A DNA stretch of 13,371 bases from Acidaminococcus fermentans (GTDB lineage Bacteria; Bacillota_C; Negativicutes; Acidaminococcales; Acidaminococcaceae), in contig SFHH01000118.1 of NCBI GenBank assembly GCA_004555735.1, forward strand, positions 1 through 13,371. The letters run 5' to 3'. Positions within the stretch are counted from its first letter, which is position 1. Each line of letters begins with the position of its first letter. The notes beneath the pieces are model-generated. The model had not been told where the DNA came from, searched no databases, and saw only the letters and a program-made list of their open reading frames with translations. The position numbers were made by a program, and so were the translations under genes. Below are positions 1 to 6,670 of the stretch, piece by piece.

Positions 1-2
1 AA

Positions 3-212
3 AGCAACCAATGCTTTGTATATTATATAAAAACTGGAATTGCTAATGGTTCGATTAAAGTTATTACTAATGATCATTGCTATCAAAAACTAAGCTTAGG
101 GGTAAAGACGCTAAAGTCAATTGAAAAATATCAAGTGGATGTATTGGGAAAAGTTCATCCTGTGAAAAAAGAAGTCCGTCAAAAATTTACCATTCAACAG
201 AAGGCTCGATGA
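3..212 (+). CDS. cas9: Cas9, C-terminal end only (partial, 5' end outside window)
   Basis: An open frame enters from the left edge and stops with TGA at 210-212, giving 69 residues. The tail contains SLGVKTL, then IEKYQVDVLGKVH and VKKEVRQKF. This pattern is typical of the C-terminal PAM-interacting end of type II-C-like Cas9 proteins. Cas9 is the RNA-guided DNA endonuclease that uses crRNA paired with tracrRNA. Its nuclease domains (RuvC, HNH) lie outside the window, so catalytic residues cannot be checked. cas1 starts 22 nt downstream on the same strand, which supports a cas9-cas1-cas2 operon. The sequence is much more AT-rich than the rest of the window (57 G/C in the first 180 bases). The call rests on a short C-terminal pattern plus the neighbouring cas1, cas2 and array. 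Confidence 0.85.
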   Translation, partial: SNQCFVYYIKTGIANGSIKVITNDHCYQKLSLGVKTLKSIEKYQVDVLGKVHPVKKEVRQKFTIQQKAR

Positions 213-234
213 TGGATAAGGCAGGTCTTAATCA

Positions 235-1134
235 ATGGGGTATCGCAATATTGTGATTGTTTCTGCTGCTACTTTATCCTGCAGGGAAAATCAGCTGATT
301 ATTTTCAATGAGGAAAACAACAAGGTCCCCATCGAGGATATCAATGCCATTGTTTTGGAAAACCGGCAGAGCAAAATCAGTCTGGCAGCGTTGGAACAGC
401 TAGTTTCCAGTAATGTGACGGTATACCTGTGTGATCAACAACATTTGCCCAGCGCCGTGGTACTTCCTTTTTATCAGCATTCTACCAATGCAGAGGTCAT
501 TGAGAGGCAGGAACATCTTTCTGTTCCTCAAACGAAACAAATCTGGAAACAGATTGTCATGGCCAAAATCCAGAACCAAGGGCGTTGCCTAAAGGAAAGG
601 GGGGATAAGGAAGGAATCCAATATTTAACGGAATTAGCCAAAACGGTGACCAGCGGGGATGTCCATAATGTGGAAGCCACTGCAGCCCGGTATTATTTTC
701 GACGGGCATTTGGAGATCAATTTTCCAGGACGGGAGATGATGGAAGAAACAGTGCATTGAATTACGGGTATGCCATTATGCGGGGGCTGATTGCCAGGCT
801 GCTTACAGGGTATGGTTTCATGGTCATTCGGGGAATCCATCATGGCAATAAGTACAACAGCTTCAACCTGGCAGATGACTTTATGGAGCCCCTGCGTCCA
901 ATCGTTGATTTGTTTGTATTGAATAATATGTCAAAAGAGGATATGTTGACGCCGGATTTGAAACATGCCCTGGTTAATCTCTTGGGGGTGGATGTAGTGT
1001 CTGGAGGACAAATGCACAGCTTGAATTATGGCGCGGAACGGATGATCCAAAGTTTTATGCGGATCTGCCAGCAGGAAGAGAAAAATTTAGTGATTCCTGA
1101 GCTGGTTCAACTGAGACAGCATCAATATGAATAA
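235..1134 (+). CDS. cas1: CRISPR-associated endonuclease Cas1 (type II)
   Basis: 299 residues, the usual length for type II Cas1. With Cas2 it forms the integrase that inserts new spacers into the array. It begins MGYRNIVIVS, the expected first strand of the N-terminal beta domain (residues 1-75). The alpha-helical catalytic domain carries the three metal ligands: E147 (in NVEATAARYYF), H203 (in GIHHGN) and E218 (in NLADDFMEPLRP). These match the spacing of E149, H205 and E220 in Streptococcus pyogenes Cas1. The start is fixed by an in-frame TAA at 229, and AAGGCAGG at about 218-225 serves as ribosome binding site. The gene follows cas9 by 22 nt and overlaps cas2 by 8 nt. No disabling change is seen. 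Confidence 0.96.
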   Translation: MGYRNIVIVSAATLSCRENQLIIFNEENNKVPIEDINAIVLENRQSKISLAALEQLVSSNVTVYLCDQQHLPSAVVLPFYQHSTNAEVIERQEHLSVPQTKQIWKQIVMAKIQNQGRCLKERGDKEGIQYLTELAKTVTSGDVHNVEATAARYYFRRAFGDQFSRTGDDGRNSALNYGYAIMRGLIARLLTGYGFMVIRGIHHGNKYNSFNLADDFMEPLRPIVDLFVLNNMSKEDMLTPDLKHALVNLLGVDVVSGGQMHSLNYGAERMIQSFMRICQQEEKNLVIPELVQLRQHQYE

Positions 1135-1450
1135 ATTTATGCGTATACTTGTACTTTTCGACATTCCGGTAAAAACAAAATACCAACGGCATGTAGCTAC
1201 GAAATTCCGCCATTTCCTTTTGAAAGACGGATATTATATGCTGCAGTATTCTGTCTATGCCCGTATCTGCAATGGTCCTGATGCCGTGGAAAAACATCGG
1301 CAGCGCTTGATGAGGGCCTTGCCGGATAATGGATCCGTCAGGATGGTGGTCCTGACAGAAAGGCATTTTTTAAAAACAATCGAATACGGTTTCAAAAATA
1401 CCTTACTGGAGGAGTTTTTGAAAAAAGTAGGAAGCCCTTGTGCCAGATGA
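1127..1450 (+). CDS. cas2: CRISPR-associated protein Cas2
   Basis: 107 residues with the ferredoxin-like Cas2 fold, the structural partner of Cas1 in spacer integration. The first strand RILVLFDIPV carries the conserved Asp (D12). It is followed by the helix with KYQRHVATKFRHFLLKDGYYMLQYSVYAR cut by strand 2, as in other type II Cas2 proteins. The start at 1127 overlaps the cas1 stop by 8 nt, implying translational coupling. A second in-frame ATG at 1139 would give MRILVLFD, the more usual Cas2 beginning, and neither start has a clear Shine-Dalgarno sequence. The stop codon lies in the loop of an intrinsic terminator. The next feature is the CRISPR array; no csn2 follows, which points to subtype II-C. 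Confidence 0.95.
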   Translation: MNKFMRILVLFDIPVKTKYQRHVATKFRHFLLKDGYYMLQYSVYARICNGPDAVEKHRQRLMRALPDNGSVRMVVLTERHFLKTIEYGFKNTLLEEFLKKVGSPCAR

Positions 1451-1463
1451 CACAAGGGCTTTT
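1432..1463 (+). terminator. Intrinsic terminator at the end of the cas operon
   Basis: A perfect 11-bp stem, AAGCCCTTGTG at 1432-1442 and CACAAGGGCTT at 1451-1461, encloses an 8-nt loop that holds the cas2 stop codon, and it runs into TTTT. It would end the cas9-cas1-cas2 transcript just before the array. Read on the minus strand, the same stem is followed after 5 nt by a run of six T, so it could also stop array transcripts coming from the right. Confidence 0.8.
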
Positions 1464-1472
1464 GCTAGTCTC

Positions 1473-2300
1473 ATTGTACCAAACCAATGACCAGCAGGGA
1501 ACTACAACCGCGCTGGGTCGGGGGCATCCGCTTCTTGGATTGTACCAAACCAATGACCAGCAGGGAACTACAACACCAGCACGCAGAACACCATTGCAGG
1601 AAGCATTGTACCAAACCAATGACCAGCAGGGAACTACAACTTACTAACTTCCTTACTGGTTTTCTCTGGAATTGTACCAAACCAATGACCAGCAGGGAAC
1701 TACAACATAGAAGAAAAATCTTTTTTCGCTATATCTATTGTACCAAACCAATGACCAGCAGGGAACTACAACGTGGCTGTCCAGGGCTTGAATAAATCTG
1801 ATATTGTACCAAACCAATGACCAGCAGGGAACTACAACTCCGGAGAGGTCGTTGCTTCAGCCCAGTTCATTGTACCAAACCAATGACCAGCAGGGAACTA
1901 CAACCATCACATCACTCAACCCATAGTTGAATGTATTGTACCAAACCAATGACCAGCAGGGAACTACAACGGCCAACCTGGTTGGTCTTTTTCCGGTCCA
2001 ATTGTACCAAACCAATGACCAGCAGGGAACTACAACGGGCTTTTTGACGGCCCTCTATCGTCTTTTATTGTACCAAACCAATGACCAGCAGGGAACTACA
2101 ACTCAACCCCCAGCAGGTGCAGATTTACGTCAATTGTACCAAACCAATGACCAGCAGGGAACTACAACGACCCGTCCACCAAAGAGAGCGATGGCTCCAT
2201 TGTACCAAACCAATGACCAGCAGGGAACTACAACGGAGCACAGGGGTATGGTAAGAGGTGATAGATTGTACCAAACCAATGACCAGCAGGGAACTACAAC
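1473..2300 (-). CRISPR. Type II CRISPR array, 13 repeats and 12 spacers
   Basis: Thirteen copies of one 36-bp repeat start at 1473 and every 66 bases after it, the last being 2265-2300. I compared all copies by eye and they are identical, including both terminal ones. All 12 spacers are exactly 30 bp. On the plus strand the repeat begins ATTGTACCAAACC and ends GGGAACTACAAC. On the minus strand it begins GTTGTAGTTCCC and ends TTTGGTACAAT, the form of II-C repeats such as that of Neisseria meningitidis. The ends GTTGTA and TACAAT can pair with one G-U wobble. The crRNA strand is therefore inferred to be minus, opposite to the cas genes. Only 11 nt separate the cas terminator from the first repeat, so a leader, if present, should be on the 2301 side. 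No anti-repeat (tracrRNA) was found outside the array. Confidence 0.97.
2265..2273 (-). promoter_or_regulatory. Repeat-embedded extended -10 box (rightmost of 13 copies)
   Basis: On the minus strand each repeat ends with TGGTACAAT, which fits the extended -10 form TGnTATAAT with one change. The listed copy is in the last repeat; the other 12 occur at the same place in each repeat. Transcription would start about 7 nt into the adjacent spacer. The same 9 bases serve as the apparent -10 of the gene at 2424-3002. No convincing -35 is seen, as expected for an extended -10 promoter. Promoters inside repeats are known for II-C arrays of Neisseria meningitidis. Confidence 0.5.
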
Positions 2301-2372
2301 ATCCTACCAGCTTTTCGTTTATGCAAGAAGAAGGAAGTCCAACAGAATATACTTGTATGTTACTAGACGAAA
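2301..2372. other. Array flank, possible leader (minus orientation)
   Basis: This is 72 bp of fairly AT-rich sequence between the last repeat and the hairpin at 2373. No coding sequence is supported. If crRNAs are made from the minus strand, this is where a leader and first promoter should lie. On the minus strand GGTAGGAT abuts the last repeat and could be a weak extended -10 (TGGTAGGAT). The position argues for a leader more than any motif does. Confidence 0.35.
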
Positions 2373-2420
2373 GGGTTGTTGTACGTGTGTATTTTTCACA
2401 CATACAGCAGCCCCTCTTTC
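2373..2420. terminator. Long imperfect hairpin, probable bidirectional terminator
   Basis: GGGTTGTTGTACGTGTG at 2373-2389 pairs with CACACATACAGCAGCCC at 2397-2413 around a 7-nt loop. As plus-strand RNA it has two G-U pairs and one C-A mismatch, and it is followed by the T-rich CCTCTTTCTCC. On the minus strand it lies 10 nt beyond the stop codon of the leftward gene and is followed by TTTCGTC, so it could also end that gene. It separates the leftward gene from the CRISPR array. Confidence 0.6.
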
Positions 2421-2423
2421 TCC

Positions 2424-3002
2424 TCAATTATTCAACAAAACCCCCTTCAGCGCTTCACACAGCTCCATTCCCAGGGTATTTGGGCTCAGGGGATACCAGG
2501 AGGAATCCCCTGATTTTCCATGGCTGATTTCTTTTCCGAGGCCGTTGTAGGTGTATTGGTACAGATCGGCACAGACCCGCAGCCGTACATCGTATCGGCT
2601 CAACAGGAGGGTAGTCCGGGTACCGGTCAGGACCGTGCCTTTTTTCACCCATTTGTTCCACAGGGTGATGATCCCGGTCTTTTCGTCATACTGGATGCTC
2701 CGGGTATCGTAATACACTTCGTAATTGCTGTTGGCACCGGCCTGAGTCCAGGCGGCCGTTTCCTCGGTGGGAGGCACCGGGGGCTGTCCTGCTGGCTGGG
2801 CAGGAGCCGTGGCTGTTCCAGAAGCTGTCTCTGCATCACTTGCCAGAGCAGCCGTTCCGTCCGGGGCTTTGATCTCTTTTGCATCATTCGTTACAGAAAC
2901 GGCCGTTGGAGAAACGGCTTTTTCCTTTTCCTGGGCAAAAAGCAGGGAAGGGAGCAGGAAAAGAGAAACAAACACTATAGGAAGGAAAATAGTTTTTTTC
3001 AT
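2424..3002 (-). CDS. Small exported protein of unknown function (possible Adhesin_E-like domain)
   Basis: 192 residues from the chosen start. An N-terminal signal peptide is clear: MKK, a hydrophobic stretch, then LLFAQ with likely cleavage after A23 and no lipobox cysteine. Residues of about 25-85 form a low-complexity Ala/Thr/Pro/Glu linker. The C-terminal domain of about 100 residues contains NYEVYYDTRSIQYDEKTG and ITLWNKWV, then a region with RLRVCADLYQY and a W-rich end. This resembles, from memory, the surface-adhesin E-like domain common in envelope proteins of Negativicutes, but the match is weak. The start at 3002 is preferred to an in-frame ATG at 3011 because AGAAAGG (3012-3018) is 9 nt from the former and touches the latter. 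It is transcribed alone, divergently from the gene at 3113. Its role is unknown; an envelope location is inferred from the signal peptide. Confidence 0.8.
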   Translation of the reverse strand: MKKTIFLPIVFVSLFLLPSLLFAQEKEKAVSPTAVSVTNDAKEIKAPDGTAALASDAETASGTATAPAQPAGQPPVPPTEETAAWTQAGANSNYEVYYDTRSIQYDEKTGIITLWNKWVKKGTVLTGTRTTLLLSRYDVRLRVCADLYQYTYNGLGKEISHGKSGDSSWYPLSPNTLGMELCEALKGVLLNN

Positions 3003-3034
3003 GTATGACATCCTTTCTGGGAATCCATGGCCTT

Positions 3035-3043
3035 ATTGTACCA
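3035..3043 (-). promoter_or_regulatory. Extended -10 promoter of the leftward exported-protein gene
   Basis: On the minus strand TGGTACAAT lies about 33 nt upstream of the start codon at 3002 and would start transcription near 3028. It is identical to the 9-base end of the CRISPR repeat. No good -35 is seen. Confidence 0.5.
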
Positions 3044-3053
3044 CATCGTGGTA
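3039..3053. promoter_or_regulatory. Small inverted repeat between divergent promoters, candidate operator
   Basis: TACCAC (3039-3044) and GTGGTA (3048-3053) form a 6-bp inverted repeat with a 3-bp centre. It overlaps the -10 boxes of both the leftward and rightward promoters. A regulator bound here would affect both genes. The symmetry may arise simply because two TGGTA extended -10 boxes face each other. Confidence 0.3.
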
Positions 3054-3057
3054 TACT
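3049..3057 (+). promoter_or_regulatory. Extended -10 promoter of the beta-CASP gene
   Basis: TGGTATACT is an extended -10 with a near-consensus TATACT (3052-3057). Transcription would start near 3064, leaving a leader of about 50 nt before the ATG at 3113. No clear -35 is visible at the normal distance. Confidence 0.5.
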
Positions 3058-3112
3058 ATAGATAAATTAACTGACAGATTAAAATGAAATCTTTGCAAAG
3101 GAGGCAGAATCT

Positions 3113-4720
3113 ATGAAAATCACCTTCTTGGGAGCGGATAAAATCGTCACAGGCTCCTGCCATCTGCTGGAAGTCAACGGGAAAAAGATCCTTCTGGACT
3201 GTGGCATGTTCCAGGGTCCCAAATTGATCCGGGACCTGAACCGGCGGGCTTTTGCTTTCAACCCGGGTGAAATCGATGCGGTGATCCTCAGCCATGCCCA
3301 CATCGATCACAGTGGCCTTTTGCCCAAGCTGATCCGGGAAGGGTTCAAAGGGTTCATCCACTGCACCCATGTGACGGAAGAACTTTGTGAGATCCTGCTG
3401 CCGGACTGCGGCCACATCCAGGAATCCGATGCAGAGATCGCTACCCGGAAGGGCCTCCGTGCCGGCAAGCAGGCCGTGGAGCCTCTCTATACCGCCGACG
3501 ACGCCTATCTGGCCCTGAAGCACTTCATCCCCCACGATTACGATGAAGACATCGAACTGTATCCGGGGATCACTTTCCGCTTCCGGGTAGCCGGCCATAT
3601 CCTGGGCAGCGCCCTGGTGAACCTGATGATTGAAGAGAACGGCAAGAAGACCAAATTGATCTTCACCGGGGATATCGGCCAGCCCAATGTACCCATCCTG
3701 GATGATCCCCACCAGATTTCCGGCGCCGATTTCATCATCACCGAATCCACCTATGGGAACCGGCTCCACGAACAGGTGGACCGGGAAAAAGAACTGTGCG
3801 ATGTGATGAAGGAAGCCCTGAGCCGGGGCGGCAACGTGATCATCCCCGCCTTCGCCGTAGGCCGTACCCAGGTGATGCTCTATTATTTCCAGAAACTCAT
3901 GTCTAGCGGGCAGCTGCCCGTAGTCCCCATCATGGTGGACAGTCCCATGGCCATCAAGGCTACCCAAGTGATGCTCTACAATCCTGAAGAATACGATGAG
4001 GAAGCCCGGACCATCTTCAAGAAACAGGGGGGACGGCTCATCGACATGCCCAATGTGAAGTACACCGAGACGGCAGCGGAATCCCGGGCCATCAACGATA
4101 TGCCCAGCCCTATGATCATCCTCTCCGCCAGCGGCATGGCCGACGCCGGCCGGGTGCTCCACCATCTGAAACACAACCTGTGGCGGAAGGATTCTTCCGT
4201 GATCTTCGCCGGCTACCAAGCAGAAGGGAGCCTGGGACGGCGGCTCATCGACGGAGCCAAGAAAGTGAAGATCATGGGCGAAGACATCGCCGTGGGCGCC
4301 AAGATCTACAACCTCACTGGTTTTTCCGCCCATGCGGACCGGGATCAGATGCTGGCCTTCTACAAAGGGATGGAACAGAAGCCCAAAGCTTTTTTCGTAG
4401 TCCATGGGGAATACGATGCAGCCAGTTCCTTTGCCCATCTGCTGAATACGGAGCTGGGGACGGCTACGTATATCCCCAATTTCGGGGATGCGGCCATCAT
4501 CGACGGGAATGACTGGCGGATCGAGGAAACCAAGGTCATCACCAGCGAACCGGCCATCCAGGCCATGCGGGATTATCTGCGGAACTTCGAAAAAGATTAT
4601 CTGGCCTACAAAGGGCGGATGGAACAGCTCATCACCCATGATCCCCGCCGGATCCCCGACATCCGGGCCAAGATGGACAAGATCCGCAAGTATATCGACG
4701 ATGTGATGAAGACCCTGTAA
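3113..4720 (+). CDS. MBL-fold beta-CASP metallohydrolase, RNA-processing (YSH1/CPSF-like) family
   Basis: 535 residues. The N-terminal metallo-beta-lactamase part holds the zinc site: H61, H63, D65 and H66 in HAHIDHSG, H162 in AGHILGS and D187 in FTGDIG. The inserted beta-CASP domain follows, with ITESTYGNR near residue 210 and PAFAVGRTQVMLYYF near 245. The C-terminal part returns to the MBL fold with SASGMADAGRVLHHL near 337, GFSAHAD (H407) and VVHGEYD (H431), the expected late histidines. An extra 75-residue tail ends the protein. Family members are endo- or 5'-3' exoribonucleases, cytoplasmic in bacteria; the exact substrate cannot be told from sequence. AAAGGAGG at 3097-3104 fixes the start. 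No terminator follows: the typA promoter begins 7 nt after the stop, so readthrough is likely. Confidence 0.9.
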   Translation: MKITFLGADKIVTGSCHLLEVNGKKILLDCGMFQGPKLIRDLNRRAFAFNPGEIDAVILSHAHIDHSGLLPKLIREGFKGFIHCTHVTEELCEILLPDCGHIQESDAEIATRKGLRAGKQAVEPLYTADDAYLALKHFIPHDYDEDIELYPGITFRFRVAGHILGSALVNLMIEENGKKTKLIFTGDIGQPNVPILDDPHQISGADFIITESTYGNRLHEQVDREKELCDVMKEALSRGGNVIIPAFAVGRTQVMLYYFQKLMSSGQLPVVPIMVDSPMAIKATQVMLYNPEEYDEEARTIFKKQGGRLIDMPNVKYTETAAESRAINDMPSPMIILSASGMADAGRVLHHLKHNLWRKDSSVIFAGYQAEGSLGRRLIDGAKKVKIMGEDIAVGAKIYNLTGFSAHADRDQMLAFYKGMEQKPKAFFVVHGEYDAASSFAHLLNTELGTATYIPNFGDAAIIDGNDWRIEETKVITSEPAIQAMRDYLRNFEKDYLAYKGRMEQLITHDPRRIPDIRAKMDKIRKYIDDVMKTL

Positions 4721-4726
4721 ATCAAT

Positions 4727-4755
4727 TTGACATACAGATGGGAAAAGCATATAAT
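4727..4755 (+). promoter_or_regulatory. Perfect-consensus sigma-70 promoter of typA
   Basis: TTGACA (4727-4732), a 17-bp spacer and TATAAT (4750-4755) match the consensus at all 12 positions. Transcription would start near 4762. It lies directly after the stop codon of the preceding gene and gives an 86-nt leader before typA. Confidence 0.93.
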
Positions 4756-4784
4756 AGGAAAGTCGAAATGATGTAGTTAACTTT

Positions 4785-4811
4785 GAGGATGCTTCTTTGA
4801 CGGGCATCCTC
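4785..4811 (+). promoter_or_regulatory. Hairpin in the typA 5' leader
   Basis: GAGGATGC (4785-4792) pairs with GCATCCTC (4804-4811), giving 8 perfect base pairs around an 11-nt loop. The following sequence is T-rich but broken (TTGATTTAT). It could be a weak terminator for the upstream gene, an attenuator, or a stabilising 5' hairpin. No known riboswitch class is recognised. Confidence 0.45.
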
Positions 4812-4847
4812 TTGATTTATCTGGAAATAAGAGGGGATTGGGCTTTT

Positions 4848-6668
4848 ATGATTAGAAATGATTTGCGTAACATTGCCATCATCGCTCACGTCGACCACGG
4901 CAAGACCACCTTGGTAGACGCTATGCTGAAGCAGAGCGGTGTATTCCGTGCCAACCAGCAGGTACAGGAACGGGTCATGGACTCCAACGATCAGGAAAGA
5001 GAACGTGGCATCACCATCCTGGCCAAGAATACTTCCGTCATGCATGATGGCTGCAAGATCAACATCCTGGATACTCCGGGCCACGCTGATTTCGGCGGCG
5101 AAGTAGAACGGGTGCTGAACATGGTGGATGGTGTGCTGCTGCTGGTAGACGCTTATGAAGGCCCCATGCCCCAGACCAAATATGTGCTGCGCAAAGCCCT
5201 GGAACATCATCTGAAACCGGTGGTGGTCATCAATAAGATCGACCGTCCCGATCAGCGGGTGGAAGAAGTGGTGGACGAAGTGCTGGACCTGTTCATCGAA
5301 CTGAACGCCAACGATGACCAGCTGGATTTCCCGGTGGTCTATGCTTCCGCTAAGAAGGGTATCGCCAAACTGTCCATGGATGACGACAGCGACAATCTGG
5401 AACCCCTGTTCCGCACCATCATCGACAGCATCCCCGCTCCCGATGTGGATGTGGATGCCCCGCTGCAGATGCTGGTGAACACCTTGGACCACGATGACTA
5501 TGTAGGACGGATCGTAGTGGGCCGTGTAGTCCGCGGTTCCATCAAGAACGGCCAGAATGTGTGCCTGATGCACGATGACCAGCGTTCCAACCAGAAAATC
5601 GGGCGTCTGTACACCTATGAAGGACTGAAACGGGTGGAAGTGCCGGAAGCCAAGGCCGGGGACATCATCGCCCTGATCGGCCTGAATACCGCTGAAATCG
5701 GCGATACCATCGCCGATGTGGACAATCCGGAACAGCTCCAGGGGATCAAGGTGGATGAACCCACCCTGTCCATGACTTTCTCCGTCAACGACAGCCCCTT
5801 TGCTGGCCAGGAAGGGGACTTCATCACCAGCCGTCATCTCCGGGACCGTCTGTACAAAGAAGTGGAGACCAACGTTTCCATGAAAGTGGAAGACACCGAC
5901 AGCGCCGATACCTTCAAGGTATCCGGCCGTGGGGAACTGCATCTGTCCGTACTCATCGAAGCCATGCGTCGGGAAGGGTTCGAACTCCAGGTCGGGAAAC
6001 CCACCGTCATTATGCGCCGGGACGAAAACGGCAAGCTGCTGGAACCCATGGAAGCCCTGACCATCGAAGTGCCTCAGGACTTTATGGGAGCTGTCATGGA
6101 AGGCCTGGGGATCCGGAAAGCGGAACTCCAGAACATGACCGAAATGGCCGGCTACCTGCGGATGGACTTCATCATCCCGGCCCGGGGCCTGATCGGTTTC
6201 CGGAACCAGTTCCTCACCGATACCAAGGGCAATGGCATCATGAACCACGTGTTCGCCGGCTGGGGCGCTTACAAGGGTGAAATCCCGGGCCGTACCCGGG
6301 GCAGCCTGGTGGCTTTCGAAGCAGGGACCACCACCGCCTATGGCATCGACAAATGCCAGGCCAGAGGCACCATGTATGTGAACCCTGGTGAAGAAGTGTA
6401 CGAAGGGGAAATCGTCGGCGAAAACAGCCGGGAAGACGATATGGACGTGAACCCCTGCAAGAAGAAACACGTCTCCAATATGCGTGCTGCCGGGAGCGAT
6501 GACGCCGTCCGTCTGGTTCCGCCCCAGACCTTCTCTCTGGAAGGGGCACTGGAACATATCAACGAAGACGAAACCGTAGAAGTCACCCCCAAGAGCATCC
6601 GTATGAGAAAGAGAGTCCTGTCCCGTCTGGAACGTGCCCGCACCAGAGCACGGAACGCACGGGCGTAA
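4848..6668 (+). CDS. typA: Ribosome-associated translational GTPase TypA/BipA
   Basis: 606 residues, the normal TypA length. It is a cytoplasmic GTPase of the EF-G superfamily that binds the 70S ribosome and supports 50S assembly and stress or cold adaptation. GTPase motifs are complete: G1 AHVDHGKT (13-20), the switch I threonine T56 in RGITI, G3 DTPGH (75-79), G4 NKID (129-132) and YASAKKG near 177. Domain II, the EF-G-like domains III and V, and the TypA-specific C-terminal domain follow, with ARGLIGFRNQFLT, GEIVGENSR and the basic end RKRVLSRLERAR. The ATG at 4848 is chosen because it starts MIRNDLRNIAIIAHVDHGKT, as in the family, and GAGGGG lies at 4831-4836; upstream in-frame ATG codons would add a non-conserved extension. 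It has its own promoter and terminator. Codon use looks like that of a highly expressed gene. Confidence 0.97.
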   Translation: MIRNDLRNIAIIAHVDHGKTTLVDAMLKQSGVFRANQQVQERVMDSNDQERERGITILAKNTSVMHDGCKINILDTPGHADFGGEVERVLNMVDGVLLLVDAYEGPMPQTKYVLRKALEHHLKPVVVINKIDRPDQRVEEVVDEVLDLFIELNANDDQLDFPVVYASAKKGIAKLSMDDDSDNLEPLFRTIIDSIPAPDVDVDAPLQMLVNTLDHDDYVGRIVVGRVVRGSIKNGQNVCLMHDDQRSNQKIGRLYTYEGLKRVEVPEAKAGDIIALIGLNTAEIGDTIADVDNPEQLQGIKVDEPTLSMTFSVNDSPFAGQEGDFITSRHLRDRLYKEVETNVSMKVEDTDSADTFKVSGRGELHLSVLIEAMRREGFELQVGKPTVIMRRDENGKLLEPMEALTIEVPQDFMGAVMEGLGIRKAELQNMTEMAGYLRMDFIIPARGLIGFRNQFLTDTKGNGIMNHVFAGWGAYKGEIPGRTRGSLVAFEAGTTTAYGIDKCQARGTMYVNPGEEVYEGEIVGENSREDDMDVNPCKKKHVSNMRAAGSDDAVRLVPPQTFSLEGALEHINEDETVEVTPKSIRMRKRVLSRLERARTRARNARA

Positions 6669-6670
6669 TG

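Noticed and set aside
1451..1472. CRISPR leader between cas2 and the first repeat
   Set aside because: Only 11 nt are left after the terminator, too short for a leader.
1..2423. tracrRNA anti-repeat
   Set aside because: I looked for partial copies of the repeat outside the array on both strands and found none; it is probably upstream of or near the cas9 start, outside the window.
1927..2550. Open frames across the CRISPR array, with repeated protein motifs
   Set aside because: The repeated peptide comes from translating the CRISPR repeat; it is not a repeat protein.
3056..4807. Minus-strand frame of about 580 codons opposite the beta-CASP gene
   Set aside because: The composition is that of an antisense shadow (rich in H, D and G), without any family pattern; the plus-strand gene has a complete active site.
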